Shown here one piece after another: positions 19,544-28,198 of a stretch of 64,000 nt of DNA. This DNA is from an uncultured Hyphomicrobium sp. Lineage in GTDB: Bacteria > Pseudomonadota > Alphaproteobacteria > Rhizobiales > Hyphomicrobiaceae. The notes beneath the pieces are model-generated. The model did no database searches and was not told the DNA's origin. It saw nothing but the letters and a program-made list of their open reading frames with translations. The position numbers and the translations under genes are program-made. The stretch spans positions 1 to 64,000 of the forward strand of contig NZ_CADEFI010000009.1 in assembly GCF_902826555.1 (NCBI RefSeq), in the 5' to 3' direction. Within the stretch, counting starts at the first letter, position 1; each line of letters opens with the position of its first letter.

Positions 19544-20623
19544 TCAAGTCAGGACACGGCTCACCAGTCGGGCCGTGTAGTCCACCATCGGTATGATTCG
19601 CGCATAGTTGAGACGCGTCGGACCGATGACGCCGAGAACTCCAACCACCTTGCGCTCGGTATCGTGGAACGGCGCCACGATCAGCGACGATCCCGACAAC
19701 GAGAACAACTTGTTCTCCGAGCCGATGAAAATACGCACGCCCTCGGCATGCTCGGCAAGCCCGAGGATCTGCGACAGGTCGCGTTTGGTCTCTAGATCGT
19801 CGAACAGTTGCCGGATCCGTTCCAGATCCTCGATTGCGGTCAAATCTTTGAGCAGGTTCGCCTGCCCGCGCACGATGAGGCTCTTGCGGTCGTCGACGGT
19901 GCCGGACCATTCGGCAAGTCCCGCCTTGATCACCTTCTGCGTCAGCTTGTCGAGCTCGGCCCGCGCCTTCCCGAGCTCCGTCTCGACGGAGGCGCGCGCC
20001 TCCCCGATCGTGAGCCCGCGAATGCTCGCGTTGAGATAATTGGCAGCCTCGACCAGCGCCGACGGCGGCAGCCCGGCCGGAATGTCGATCAGGCGGTTCT
20101 CGACATTCTGATCCTCGTCGACAAGCACCACCAGCGCCCGCAGCGGATCGATGGGAACGAAGTCGATGTGCTTGAGGCGGGCCACCTGCTTTTCCGCCAG
20201 CACCACGCCGGCGCAGTGCGAGAGACCCGAGATCATCTCGCCCGCTTCCCTCAGCACCTGATCGAGCGACTTGCTGCGCTTGACGGCGATCTGCGCCTCG
20301 ATCTGGCGCCGCTCCTCCTCGGAGAGGTCTCCGACCTCGAGCAGCCCGTCGACGAACATCCTGAGCCCCGAGTGCGTCGGCAACCGCCCCGCTGAGGTAT
20401 GCGGCGCATAGATCAGCCCCGCATGCTCGAGATCGCTCATGACGTTGCGGATCGACGCCGGTGAGAGCGCCATCGGCAGGACACGCGACAGATTGCGCGA
20501 GCCAACCGGCTCGCCCGTCGCCAGATAACTGTCGACGATCTGCCGAAGAATGGCGCGCGAGCGCTCGCTGAGCTTTTTGATCTCGGACTGAGCTTCGGAC
20601 ATCGGCAGATTTCGCACTTTCAT
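19544..20623 (-). CDS. hrcA: Heat-inducible transcription repressor HrcA
   Basis: HrcA represses chaperone operons by binding CIRCE elements. The protein of about 359 residues has an N-terminal winged helix ([58 protein letters not shown]) and the GAF-like HrcA core ending [30 protein letters not shown]. The start at 20623 gives a plausible short leader; 20602 is an alternative. No CIRCE was found in front of hrcA, grpE or dnaK, so its targets probably lie elsewhere, such as groESL. It diverges from rph. Confidence 0.95.
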   Translation of the reverse strand: MKVRNLPMSEAQSEIKKLSERSRAILRQIVDSYLATGEPVGSRNLSRVLPMALSPASIRNVMSDLEHAGLIYAPHTSAGRLPTHSGLRMFVDGLLEVGDLSEEERRQIEAQIAVKRSKSLDQVLREAGEMISGLSHCAGVVLAEKQVARLKHIDFVPIDPLRALVVLVDEDQNVENRLIDIPAGLPPSALVEAANYLNASIRGLTIGEARASVETELGKARAELDKLTQKVIKAGLAEWSGTVDDRKSLIVRGQANLLKDLTAIEDLERIRQLFDDLETKRDLSQILGLAEHAEGVRIFIGSENKLFSLSGSSLIVAPFHDTERKVVGVLGVIGPTRLNYARIIPMVDYTARLVSRVLT

Positions 20624-20841
20624 CGACGCTGGCGCAAGGAGCCTAAAAATGGCGGACCGGCTCGTCAATGCAAGAGCCGCCGAGCCCACTGGTAACCTTG
20701 AGCACCGCCCCAGGGCGGGCATGTGATTGAGGTTGATCCGGCAAGGCCGCTCCCGTAGGGTCGCGCCAAAGCACGGCCGGGTGGACGGGGAGCGCGCCCC
20801 ACGACCCGGCGGCACGCCATCCGCAACAATATAGAGCTAAC

Positions 20842-21555
<714 letters not shown>

Positions 21556-21636
21556 GGCGCGGCGGCAGACAGAGCGCATAGACCGCAAAACATGCGGTCT
21601 GTCGCCAGCGTCGCCCTGCCCGAGAAAAGGAGCTCC

Positions 21637-22065
21637 ATGCTCACTGGACACATGGCCCTGACCGTTGCAGCCCTATTCACCGGCGCGGCATTCTACATCA
21701 ACTTCGCCGAGCAGCCGGCGCGCTTGACGCTCGACAACCGCGCACTTCTGACCCAGTGGAAACCGAGCTATGCGCGCGGGTTCGCGATGCAGGCCTCCCT
21801 CGCCGTCATCGGCTTCCTGCTGGGCGCCGGAACCTGGTGGCTCACGGGAGATTGGCGTTGGCTTGCAGGCGCCCTCGTGCTGCTCGTCAACTGGCCATTC
21901 ACGCTGTTCGTGATCATGCCGACAAACTATCGTCTCAACATGACTCCCCCGGAATCCGCCGGTCCCGTGACGCGCGAGCTGATCCAGAAATGGGGCGGCC
22001 TCCACGCCGTGCGCACCGTCCTCGGGGCCGTTTCCACATCGGTTTTCCTATGGGCGCTCAACTGA
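21637..22065 (+). CDS. DUF1772-like small integral membrane protein
   Basis: A 142-residue protein with about four hydrophobic segments: MLTGHMALTVAALFTGAAFY at the start, QASLAVIGFLLGAGTWWL, LAGALVLLVNWPFTLFVI and a C-terminal [17 protein letters not shown]. The motif NWPFT and the spacing with INFAEQPAR match the DUF1772/anthrone-oxygenase-like family, whose bacterial members have no proven function. AAGGAG lies 4 nt before the ATG at 21637. Its last 16 bases overlap the next gene, suggesting coupling. Confidence 0.75.
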   Translation: MLTGHMALTVAALFTGAAFYINFAEQPARLTLDNRALLTQWKPSYARGFAMQASLAVIGFLLGAGTWWLTGDWRWLAGALVLLVNWPFTLFVIMPTNYRLNMTPPESAGPVTRELIQKWGGLHAVRTVLGAVSTSVFLWALN

Positions 22066-22463
22066 AAGTCTTGGAAACTGTGCTCTACGCGCCGGATCTT
22101 GCCGCCGCCGAGGACTTTTACGGACGCGTGCTCGGCCTGAGCATGCATGCGAAGGCCGAAGGGCGGCACGTCTTCTTCAAGCTCGAGAACCAGATGCTCC
22201 TGATCTTCAATCCCGATGCCACCAAAAAGCCAGGAGCAGGCGCGCTGCCCGTGCCCAACCATGGCGCCGAAGGCCAAGGGCACGTCTGCTTCGCCGCCGA
22301 CACCGCCCAGCTCCGCGAATGGCGCCACCGCTTCGCCGACGTTGGCGTTCCCATCGAGGCTGACTTCGAATGGCCCGGCGGTGGCCGCTCCATCTATGTG
22401 CGCGATCCCGCTGGCAACTCCGTCGAATTCGCGGAACCGAAGATTTGGGGGATCGAGGCATGA
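22050..22463 (+). CDS. VOC-superfamily (glyoxalase/bleomycin-resistance fold) protein
   Basis: A 137-residue protein with two beta-alpha-beta-beta-beta modules of the VOC fold: [21 protein letters not shown] at the N-terminus, then [22 protein letters not shown] and the closing [18 protein letters not shown] with the metal-binding Glu. Relatives include dioxygenases, isomerases and resistance proteins, and no substrate is evident. The ATG at 22050 lies inside the previous gene's 3' end, and the TGA overlaps the rdgB ATG, so the three genes form a tight operon. Confidence 0.88.
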   Translation: MGAQLKVLETVLYAPDLAAAEDFYGRVLGLSMHAKAEGRHVFFKLENQMLLIFNPDATKKPGAGALPVPNHGAEGQGHVCFAADTAQLREWRHRFADVGVPIEADFEWPGGGRSIYVRDPAGNSVEFAEPKIWGIEA

Positions 22464-23338
22464 AGCAGCTCGAACCCGGCAGCCGCCTCGTCGTCGCCAG
22501 CCACAATCCCGGCAAGGTGTGGGAGATAAAGCAGCTGATCGCCCCCTACGGCTTCGATGCCATCTCTGCCGGCGATCTCAAGCTCATCGAGCCCGAGGAG
22601 ACGGAGCCGACGTTCGAGGGCAACGCGCGCCTCAAGGCACTCGCCGCCGCCGAGGCATCGGGCTTGCCGTCGCTCGCCGACGACTCGGGCCTCGAGGTCG
22701 ACGCGCTCGGCGGCGCACCCGGTATTTACTCCGCCCGCTGGGCCGGCCCCGGCAAGGATTTCGCCCTCGCCATGGAGCGCGTCCACGACGCCCTCGCCGA
22801 GAAAGGGGCCTGGGACGGCCTGCCGCCGCGCGCAAACTTCATTTCCGTGTTGTGCCTCGCCTGGCCGACCGGCGAGCACCGTCTGTTCGTCGGGCGTGTG
22901 TTCGGCACGCTGCGTTGGCCGGCCCGCGGTGGCAACGGTTTCGGATACGATCCGATGTTCGTGCCCGACGGCGCAAGCCAGACATTCGGCGAGATGGAGC
23001 CGGAAGCAAAATACGCTGTCTCCCACCGCACGCGCGCGTTCGAGGCCTTCAAGCGCGATTGCCTGGAGCACGTCCCGAAAGCCAATGCCGCCGCCGGAAA
23101 AGGACGCGACCTCGAAGGTCTCGAGGCCGCCGCCCGCAATCTGTCGACGCAACTGGAATTGGCACGCTTTGTCGCCGGCCTCCGCGAGGATCTGGCCCGC
23201 AACGGCGCCTCCTGGAGCGCACACGATATCGCAACCTTCCTCGCCGCCCTTGAAACGGCGGTGGCTTCGACCGACGTTCCCGACGCAGAGCCGCGCTGGC
23301 GCACGCTGGCGCGCGCCTTGCTTGCCGCCAGCCGATAG
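22460..23338 (+). CDS. rdgB: dITP/XTP pyrophosphatase RdgB with C-terminal extension
   Basis: RdgB hydrolyses ITP, dITP and XTP to keep deaminated purines out of nucleic acids. Core motifs are present: [54 protein letters not shown] and SHRTRAF. The family is normally about 200 residues, but this protein has 292. Residues from about 204 onward (an Ala/Leu/Arg-rich helical segment containing [13 protein letters not shown]) have no counterpart I recognise. The start ATG overlaps the previous stop (ATGA). Confidence 0.94.
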   Translation: MKQLEPGSRLVVASHNPGKVWEIKQLIAPYGFDAISAGDLKLIEPEETEPTFEGNARLKALAAAEASGLPSLADDSGLEVDALGGAPGIYSARWAGPGKDFALAMERVHDALAEKGAWDGLPPRANFISVLCLAWPTGEHRLFVGRVFGTLRWPARGGNGFGYDPMFVPDGASQTFGEMEPEAKYAVSHRTRAFEAFKRDCLEHVPKANAAAGKGRDLEGLEAAARNLSTQLELARFVAGLREDLARNGASWSAHDIATFLAALETAVASTDVPDAEPRWRTLARALLAASR

Positions 23339-23372
23339 AGGACAACGGCAGGCGGCGAGTGGCGAACCATAA

Positions 23373-23392
23373 CCGGATCGAAATCGATCCGG
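23373..23392. other. Perfect hairpin between rdgB and hemW
   Basis: CCGGATCG (23373-23380) and CGATCCGG (23385-23392) form an 8-bp perfect stem around AAAT, 20 bp before the hemW GTG. There is no T-run, so it may shape translation of hemW or stabilise the upstream mRNA end rather than terminate. Confidence 0.5.
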
Positions 23393-23412
23393 CATAGAGA
23401 GCACCGAGCGAC

Positions 23413-24738
23413 GTGTCCCACGACGAGCCGGGTTTCGGCGTCTACATCCACTGGCCGTTCTGCGCGCAGAAGTGTCCCTACTGCGATTTCAATAGCCATG
23501 TCCGCTTCGGCGGGTGGGACGAGCCGCGCTATCTGGCGGCCTACAAGCGCGAGCTCGATCACACCGCGCACCTCATCGCGGGCAAACCGAGAACCGTCTC
23601 TTCCATCTTCTTCGGCGGCGGCACACCCTCCCTGATGAAGCCGGAAACGGTCGCGGCCATCCTCGATCATATCGGGGCTCTCTGGCCGGTCGCACCCGGC
23701 GCCGAGATCACGCTCGAAGCCAATCCCGGAAGCGTGGAAGCCGCCCGCTTCGCCGGCTACCGCGCAGCCGGCGTCAACCGGGTCTCGATCGGCGTGCAAT
23801 CTCTGCGCGACGCCGACTTGAAACGCCTCGGCCGCATCCACTCGGTCGACGAAGCCAAAGCCGCCGTCGCCATTGCACACCGCACCTTCGACCGCGTCTC
23901 CTTCGACCTCATTTACGCGCGCCCCGAGCAGACGCTCGAGAGCTGGCGCGACGAGCTCGCCGAAGCCCTCGCCATGGCGAGGGGGCATCTCTCGCTCTAC
24001 CAGCTCACCATCGAGCCCGAGACGCGCTTCGCCGATCTCTACGCTAAAGGCCGGCTCGTCATCCCTGCCGCCCAGGACGCTCACGACCTTTATGAGCTGA
24101 CACAGGAGCTGACCGCGGCCTCCGGCCTCGCCCAATACGAAATCTCGAACCATGCGCGCCCCGGCGAGGAGAGCCGGCACAATCTCCTTTACTGGCGCTA
24201 CCACGAATACGTGGGCGTCGGACCGGGCGCCCACGGCCGCCTGAACGCGCCGGACGCCCACCTCGCGACGATGACCGAGCGCAATCCCGAGCGCTGGCTG
24301 GCGCTCGTCGAGGAGAAAGGCCACGGCATCGCCGACACGGAGAGTTTGTCGCCGGCCGCGCGCGCCGACGAAATGCTGCTCATGGGCCTGAGGCTCGACG
24401 AGGGACTGGACCTCGACGCGCTGGCCCGCATCGGCGGTGTGGCACCCCGGCCTACCGTCGTCTCCGGCCTGATGAGCCAGGACCTCATCGAGCGGCTTCC
24501 CGCGCGCGCTGCTTCGAGCGAGCCGGGCCTGGACGAGATCCGCGCCTGCCTGGGGCCGGGCCTCGCACCTGCGGGCGTTGCACGGCCCGCACCCCTCGGC
24601 CGCATCCGCGCCACCAAGGCCGGCCGCTTCCTTCTCAACCAGCTCGTGCTCGAATTGTCGGCAGGCTTCGATCCCGTGACGCCCGCGCTTCACCACGACG
24701 AATGCGCCGCAATGGACAACCGGCCTGCCGCCCACTAA
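23413..24738 (+). CDS. hemW: Radical SAM heme chaperone HemW-like protein
   Basis: HemW (formerly annotated as a coproporphyrinogen oxidase) is a radical-SAM protein that binds heme and is thought to insert it into respiratory enzymes. The N-terminal YIHWPFCAQKCPYCDF holds the CxxxCxxC [4Fe-4S] motif without the extra Cys of true HemN. IFFGGGTPSLM, ITLEANPGS and RVSIGVQSLRDADLKRLGR follow. At 441 residues it is longer than usual owing to a C-terminal Pro/Ala-rich segment. GTG is the start codon. A heme chaperone suits the cyo oxidase genes in the window, but a link is inference. Confidence 0.92.
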   Translation: MSHDEPGFGVYIHWPFCAQKCPYCDFNSHVRFGGWDEPRYLAAYKRELDHTAHLIAGKPRTVSSIFFGGGTPSLMKPETVAAILDHIGALWPVAPGAEITLEANPGSVEAARFAGYRAAGVNRVSIGVQSLRDADLKRLGRIHSVDEAKAAVAIAHRTFDRVSFDLIYARPEQTLESWRDELAEALAMARGHLSLYQLTIEPETRFADLYAKGRLVIPAAQDAHDLYELTQELTAASGLAQYEISNHARPGEESRHNLLYWRYHEYVGVGPGAHGRLNAPDAHLATMTERNPERWLALVEEKGHGIADTESLSPAARADEMLLMGLRLDEGLDLDALARIGGVAPRPTVVSGLMSQDLIERLPARAASSEPGLDEIRACLGPGLAPAGVARPAPLGRIRATKAGRFLLNQLVLELSAGFDPVTPALHHDECAAMDNRPAAH

Positions 24739-24778
24739 TCAGCCACAGGCACACCTTTCTGGGGGGAGCACGCAAGCG

Positions 24779-25360
24779 ATGATGCGGCGGCTGTACGATT
24801 GGATGATGGCGAAGGCCAACTCTTCCCGCGCGCCTCACGCGCTCTTCTGGGTGTCGTTCATCGAAAGCTCGTTCTTCCCGATCCCGCCGGACGTCATGCT
24901 GGTGCCGATGGTGCTGGCAAATCGGCTCAAGGCCTGGTGGTACGCAACCATTGCCACCATAGGCTCCGTCATCGGCGGCGTGTTCGGCTACATGATCGGT
25001 TACTTTTTCTTCGAGCAGATCGGCCAGCCGATCCTCGAGTTCTACGGCAAGGCCGAGAGTTTCGGCGAGTTCACGAGCTGGTTCAACGAATGGGGCGTCT
25101 GGATCCTGATCATCAAGGGCATGACACCGTTTCCATACAAGGTGCTGACCATCACCGCCGGCGTGACACACATGCCGCTGATCGAGTTCATGGTCGCGAG
25201 CGTCATCGCCCGGGCCATGCGCTTCTATCTCGTCGCCGGCCTTCTCTACTTCTTCGGCGATCCGATCCGCGACTTCATCGAGAAGCGCCTGAGCCTCGTG
25301 ACAACCGTATTCGTCGTCTTGCTGGTATTGGGCTTCATCGCCATTAAGTACGTGTTCTGA
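24779..25360 (+). CDS. DedA/YqaA-family membrane protein
   Basis: A 193-residue DedA-superfamily (VTT/SNARE-associated) protein of the YqaA subgroup, with a re-entrant-loop region FIESSFFPIPPDVMLVPM, then GSVIGGVFGYMIGYFFF, a conserved IKGMTPFPYKVLTITAGV second loop, and a last helix LVTTVFVVLLVLGFIAIKYVF. DedA proteins are undecaprenyl-phosphate or lipid translocases in several bacteria; YqaA members are less studied. GGGGGAG lies upstream, and an adjacent ATG at 24782 is an alternative start. It is followed by dsbB on the same strand. Confidence 0.88.
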   Translation: MMRRLYDWMMAKANSSRAPHALFWVSFIESSFFPIPPDVMLVPMVLANRLKAWWYATIATIGSVIGGVFGYMIGYFFFEQIGQPILEFYGKAESFGEFTSWFNEWGVWILIIKGMTPFPYKVLTITAGVTHMPLIEFMVASVIARAMRFYLVAGLLYFFGDPIRDFIEKRLSLVTTVFVVLLVLGFIAIKYVF

Positions 25361-25436
25361 ATCACGATCGCTCGGGCCTGTCGGGCCGGCGCGCGAACCA
25401 TCGTCTCGTCAAGAGATTGGGCCTGGAGCGGAGAGT

Positions 25437-25955
25437 ATGCTGACATTCGATACGCCCGAGCGCAGCGCTGCGTACCGCTACGGCGGCCTCACCCTTTTCC
25501 TTGCGGCAGCGGTCATCCTGACCGCTCTCGCCTTCCAGTACCTTGGCGGCTACGCGCCGTGCCCGCTGTGCCTGATGCAGCGCTACGCCTATTACGCCGG
25601 CATTCCACTGCTGTTCGTCGCCATGGCGCTTGTCGCCGAGATGCCTCGTCTCGCCGGCTTCATCTTCTTCGCCGTCGCCCTCGCGTTCCTGGCCAACGCT
25701 GGGCTTGCTGGCTATCACGCCGGCGTTGAATGGAAATTTTGGCCGGGACCGGACACCTGCGGCACCGCATTGCCGCTTCCGACCGACGCGTCGGATCTCC
25801 TCGGTAGTCTCGACTCCATCCGCGTCCCGCGCTGCGACGAGGCGGCGTGGACCTTTGCCGGCCTCTCCATGGCGGGCTGGAACGTGATCGCCTCGCTGGC
25901 GGCCTTCGCGCTCGCCCTCAAGGCCGCCTTCCTTGCGGCAAGCGCGCGGGATTGA
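25437..25955 (+). CDS. dsbB: Disulfide bond formation protein B
   Basis: DsbB reoxidises DsbA and passes electrons to the quinone pool. The 172-residue protein has four membrane helices, the first periplasmic redox pair PCPLC (Cys42, Cys45) followed by LMQRYAYY, and a second pair Cys108 (GPDTCG) and Cys133 (VPRCDE) in the second periplasmic loop. All four cysteines are present, so it should be active. GGAGAGT precedes the ATG. No dsbA is nearby. Confidence 0.94.
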   Translation: MLTFDTPERSAAYRYGGLTLFLAAAVILTALAFQYLGGYAPCPLCLMQRYAYYAGIPLLFVAMALVAEMPRLAGFIFFAVALAFLANAGLAGYHAGVEWKFWPGPDTCGTALPLPTDASDLLGSLDSIRVPRCDEAAWTFAGLSMAGWNVIASLAAFALALKAAFLAASARD

Positions 25956-26493
25956 TCCGTCCGCGTTTTCAACGCCTTCTGGTTATCAACAAGAGACGCC
26001 GGTCGAACAAATATGTTGGCCGCTGAAGCTCTTGCGCGATAGCCGTGTGGCCGCATCGCATCTTGTCAACATCATATCGCGCAGAGGCCAAGTTTGCGCC
26101 TTCGCGTGGCCACAGTGTCACGGTTAATTGGTCTCATTCGCGGAACACAAAAGGAACTTCTGTTGTGAGCGTACCGCGGTGGGAAGGGAAGTCGAGGTCA
26201 GGTGAGTCCATGCTGCAACAGCAGCGGGATGTGCCGCCGGAAACTGCAACCTCCCCAGTGTCGAGGCAAACGAGAGACGAGCTCCCCCGCTCCGTGCTCG
26301 AGTTTTCAACAAGTGTCCGTTCCGTCGTTCGGAACCCGTTGAGTGAGCGTTGCGTCAGTAGCGTACCGAGTGCCGTTGCGTTGCGTAAGCGTGAGTTGCG
26401 TACCAGTGAGTGGCGTACAGGCGTACCGAGAGTAACTGCGTACCCCCCTGCATCCCCCAGAGACACGCTTGTCGGCGTGTTCGACAGAATGAA

Positions 26494-26541
26494 GCGAGCC
26501 GCTCGGACGAAAAAGTTCGTGTGTATCTCCGAGCGGCTCGC
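26494..26541. other. Long perfect stem-loop in gene-poor region
   Basis: GCGAGCCGCTCGGA (26494-26507) pairs perfectly over 14 bp with TCCGAGCGGCTCGC (26528-26541). The 20-nt loop itself contains a CGAA/TTCG mini-stem. A smaller ACACGC/GCGTGT hairpin (26463-26480) precedes it. A stem this long is unlikely by chance and suggests a folded RNA or a site for a dimeric protein. There is no T-run on either side. Confidence 0.65.
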
Positions 26542-26802
26542 CACCCAATCGTAGAGTTTGCGTCCCCTGGCGTAGGCGTGAAAGCGAGAGCTTTGACGCG
26601 CGCGTTCTGCCGGGCCGCGTAGCAAGTGTGAGTGAGAAAATGCCGGTTGAAGAGAGTGCGTGGCGTTCCTTGAGTGATGTTGTCGGTTGCGTTCTCGAGG
26701 CAGCCCGTGGTGAGCGGACAGCCCCAGCCGCCGAAAGCATCGGAAAATAACACGGGCCGCGGTCGAAGCCCGGGGTAGTGCGTAGCTCGACCATGAGATT
26801 TA

Positions 26803-26828
26803 GGAGGCCAAGCCTATCGCTGGCCTCC
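26803..26828. other. Stem-loop upstream of the 71-residue gene
   Basis: GGAGGCCA (26803-26810) and TGGCCTCC (26821-26828) form a perfect 8-bp stem around a 10-nt loop. It lies about 135 bp before the small gene at 26964 and in the same structured region as the 14-bp stem at 26494. Confidence 0.5.
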
Positions 26829-26963
26829 AACGAAAAGGCAAGCATACCGAGCACCTGACGAGCAGTCCCAGTTGGTGCCGCATGAACCGGTCGCGCGTAG
26901 TGGCACTGAAGACGCCGGTGTGCTTGCCCCCCTTTGCGTAGCAGTAGAATTGAGGAGCGATCG

Positions 26964-27179
26964 ATGATCCCCGCACATATCAATCCGCTAGAGTGGCATC
27001 AGGCCGTCGGCATTGCGCGCCAGTCCTGCGCGCGCTTCTTCCGCGACGGCGGAACGGCCGAGGATGCCATGCGCGCCTTCGGCGCAGATGTGACGTCCCC
27101 CGACGCTGCGGATTGGGGAAAGGCCGTCGAGGCCATCGCCTTCACGCTCTGCGCGCGCGGCCAGAAGCGGGCCGCTTGA
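26964..27179 (+). CDS. Small conserved-looking protein of unknown function
   Basis: A 71-residue protein starting MIPAHINPLEWHQAVGIAR and continuing with ARFFRDGGTAEDAMRAFG and a second helix pair around DWGKAVEAIAFTLCA. The composition is normal for a soluble helical protein, and GAGGAG lies 6 nt before the ATG, so expression is likely. I do not recognise a named family. It is followed by a possible small RNA or structured 3' UTR ending in a strong terminator. Confidence 0.65.
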   Translation: MIPAHINPLEWHQAVGIARQSCARFFRDGGTAEDAMRAFGADVTSPDAADWGKAVEAIAFTLCARGQKRAA

Positions 27180-27300
27180 ACCAGGCGACCGGCCGGAGCT
27201 TAGAGGCCCCGGTTGAGCCTGCAGGGCACGCGCTCCCGCGTGCCCGTTGGTTACACGTTAGACCTTCCAATCTCTGGCCCCGGCAACGGGGCCTTTTTTT
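27180..27300 (+). ncRNA. Candidate small RNA or structured 3' UTR ending in an intrinsic terminator
   Basis: Just after the 71-residue gene comes a perfect 8-bp stem-loop, GGCACGCG/CGCGTGCC with loop CTCC (27225-27244). An unpaired pyrimidine-rich stretch of about 30 nt follows, then a terminator hairpin (27276-27293) and a T-run. Two hairpins around a single-stranded segment is the layout of many trans-acting small RNAs and of sRNAs cut from 3' UTRs. I cannot assign it to a known RNA family. Confidence 0.4.
27276..27300 (+). terminator. Intrinsic terminator
   Basis: GGCCCCG (27276-27282) and CGGGGCC (27287-27293) form a perfect 7-bp stem with a GCAA tetraloop, followed at once by seven T (27294-27300). 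It ends the transcript of the 71-residue gene or the candidate RNA. Confidence 0.85.
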
Positions 27301-27333
27301 ATGCGAGCCACACCGCCAGCCCGTGACTTGACT

Positions 27334-27439
27334 GTCGTCCTCGGACTTGTCCCGAGGATCCAGATCTCAGCGGACCATTGGGGGTGAAAACGGCGGTTGC
27401 CGCAAAACCCGCTTCCAGGCCCAAGGCCTGGGATGACGG
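27334..27439. repeat. Interspersed palindromic repeat element
   Basis: The element is bounded by GTCGTCC (27334-27340) and GGATGAC (27431-27437), inverted with one mismatch, and contains an inner CTCGG-ACTTGT-CCCGAG hairpin. The GTC-TCC...ACTTGTCCC...GGATGAC pattern is a widespread non-coding repeat of Hyphomicrobiales chromosomes. A shorter relative lies at 49722-49750, sharing ACTTGTCCC. It fills the space between the terminator and the HNH gene. Confidence 0.6.
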
Positions 27440-27457
27440 CAAAGCCGAGTAACCGAG

Positions 27458-28018
27458 CTAAGGCTCGAGTTCGGTATCCCAGTAGAGATAGTCGAGCCAG
27501 CTGTCGTGCAGGTAGTTGGGCGGGAACAGCCGTCCGTTGCGGTGCAGTTCGAACACCGTCGGCCGGTACGGCATCTGATGCGGACGCATGCCCGCATCCC
27601 ACGGCATCGCACCACCCTTCTTGAGGTTGCACGGCGCGCACGCCGTCACCACGTTGTCCCAGCGCGTCTGGCCGCCGCGCGAGCGCGGGATCAGATGGTC
27701 GAACGTCAGGTCCTCGCGCGAATTGCAGTACTGGCAGGAGAACCGGTCACGCAGGAACACGTTGAACCGCGTGAAGGCCGGGTAAAGCGCTGGTTTGACG
27801 TAGGTTTTGAGCGAGACGACGGAAGGAAGCCGCATCTCGAAACTGGTGCTCCGGACCGTACGGTCGTACTCGGAGACGATGTTGACGCGATCCAAAAAGA
27901 CAGCCTTCACCGACTCCTGCCAGCTCCAGAGCGACAACGGGTAGTAGCTCAGGGGCCGGAAGTCGGCGTTGAGAACCAGTGCCGGAAACGACTCCGGCGT
28001 GGCAGCATGAGCATTCAC
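27458..28018 (-). CDS. HNH endonuclease family protein
   Basis: A 186-residue protein with a C-terminal HNH nuclease core: the zinc-binding CQYCN, LTFDHLIPRSRGGQTRWDNVV with the catalytic DH, and the second zinc pair ACAPCN. The N-terminal half (ALVLNADFRPLSYYPLSLWSWQESVKAVFLDRV) is typical of a single-copy HNH family found throughout alphaproteobacteria, with no mobile-element context. DNA nicking or cleavage is expected, but the biological role is not established. Confidence 0.9.
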   Translation of the reverse strand: MNAHAATPESFPALVLNADFRPLSYYPLSLWSWQESVKAVFLDRVNIVSEYDRTVRSTSFEMRLPSVVSLKTYVKPALYPAFTRFNVFLRDRFSCQYCNSREDLTFDHLIPRSRGGQTRWDNVVTACAPCNLKKGGAMPWDAGMRPHQMPYRPTVFELHRNGRLFPPNYLHDSWLDYLYWDTELEP

Positions 28019-28198
28019 AAGCTTGCTTCCAGTCGGTTCTTGTCGAATCGGGGCGTCACCCCCGCTTTCGGGTGCGGATACTAGCGACGCGTGTCAGCTC
28101 TGTGAAGGCCCCCGCCCACAGGAGAACTTTCTGCGTCGGATCAGTAAGATGATCGTGATTTATACGGGAAAAATGGCCGATCGGATGACCGCGCGGCC

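Larger units (their letters stand above)
25956..26963. other. Gene-poor, hairpin-rich 1-kb region
   Basis: No frame here has family resemblance, sensible composition and a ribosome-binding site together. The region is less GC-rich than its surroundings. It contains six copies of GCGTAC between 26169 and 26443, two of them extended to GCGTACCGAG (26361, 26421), and several strong stem-loops (see separate entries). It may encode a structured RNA, be a decayed mobile element, or serve as a binding region. No direct evidence decides among these. Confidence 0.5.

Noticed and set aside
23339..23412. Rho-independent terminator after rdgB
   Set aside because: The hairpin is perfect but there is no T-run, and hemW follows immediately on the same strand.
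22726..24735. A 669-codon minus-strand frame across rdgB and hemW
   Set aside because: Both sense genes are certain, and the antisense frame has no recognisable domain.
26169..26443. CRISPR array made of GCGTAC units
   Set aside because: Units are too short and irregularly spaced (8 to 192 bp), with no constant repeat.
26100..26900. tmRNA, RNase P RNA, 4.5S or 6S RNA
   Set aside because: I looked for the conserved sequence cores of these RNAs and did not find them; only generic hairpins remain.
26045..26983. Several open frames of 130-225 codons on both strands in the structured region
   Set aside because: They overlap one another, show repeated short peptides such as YATH from the GCGTAC repeats, and lack ribosome-binding sites and domains.
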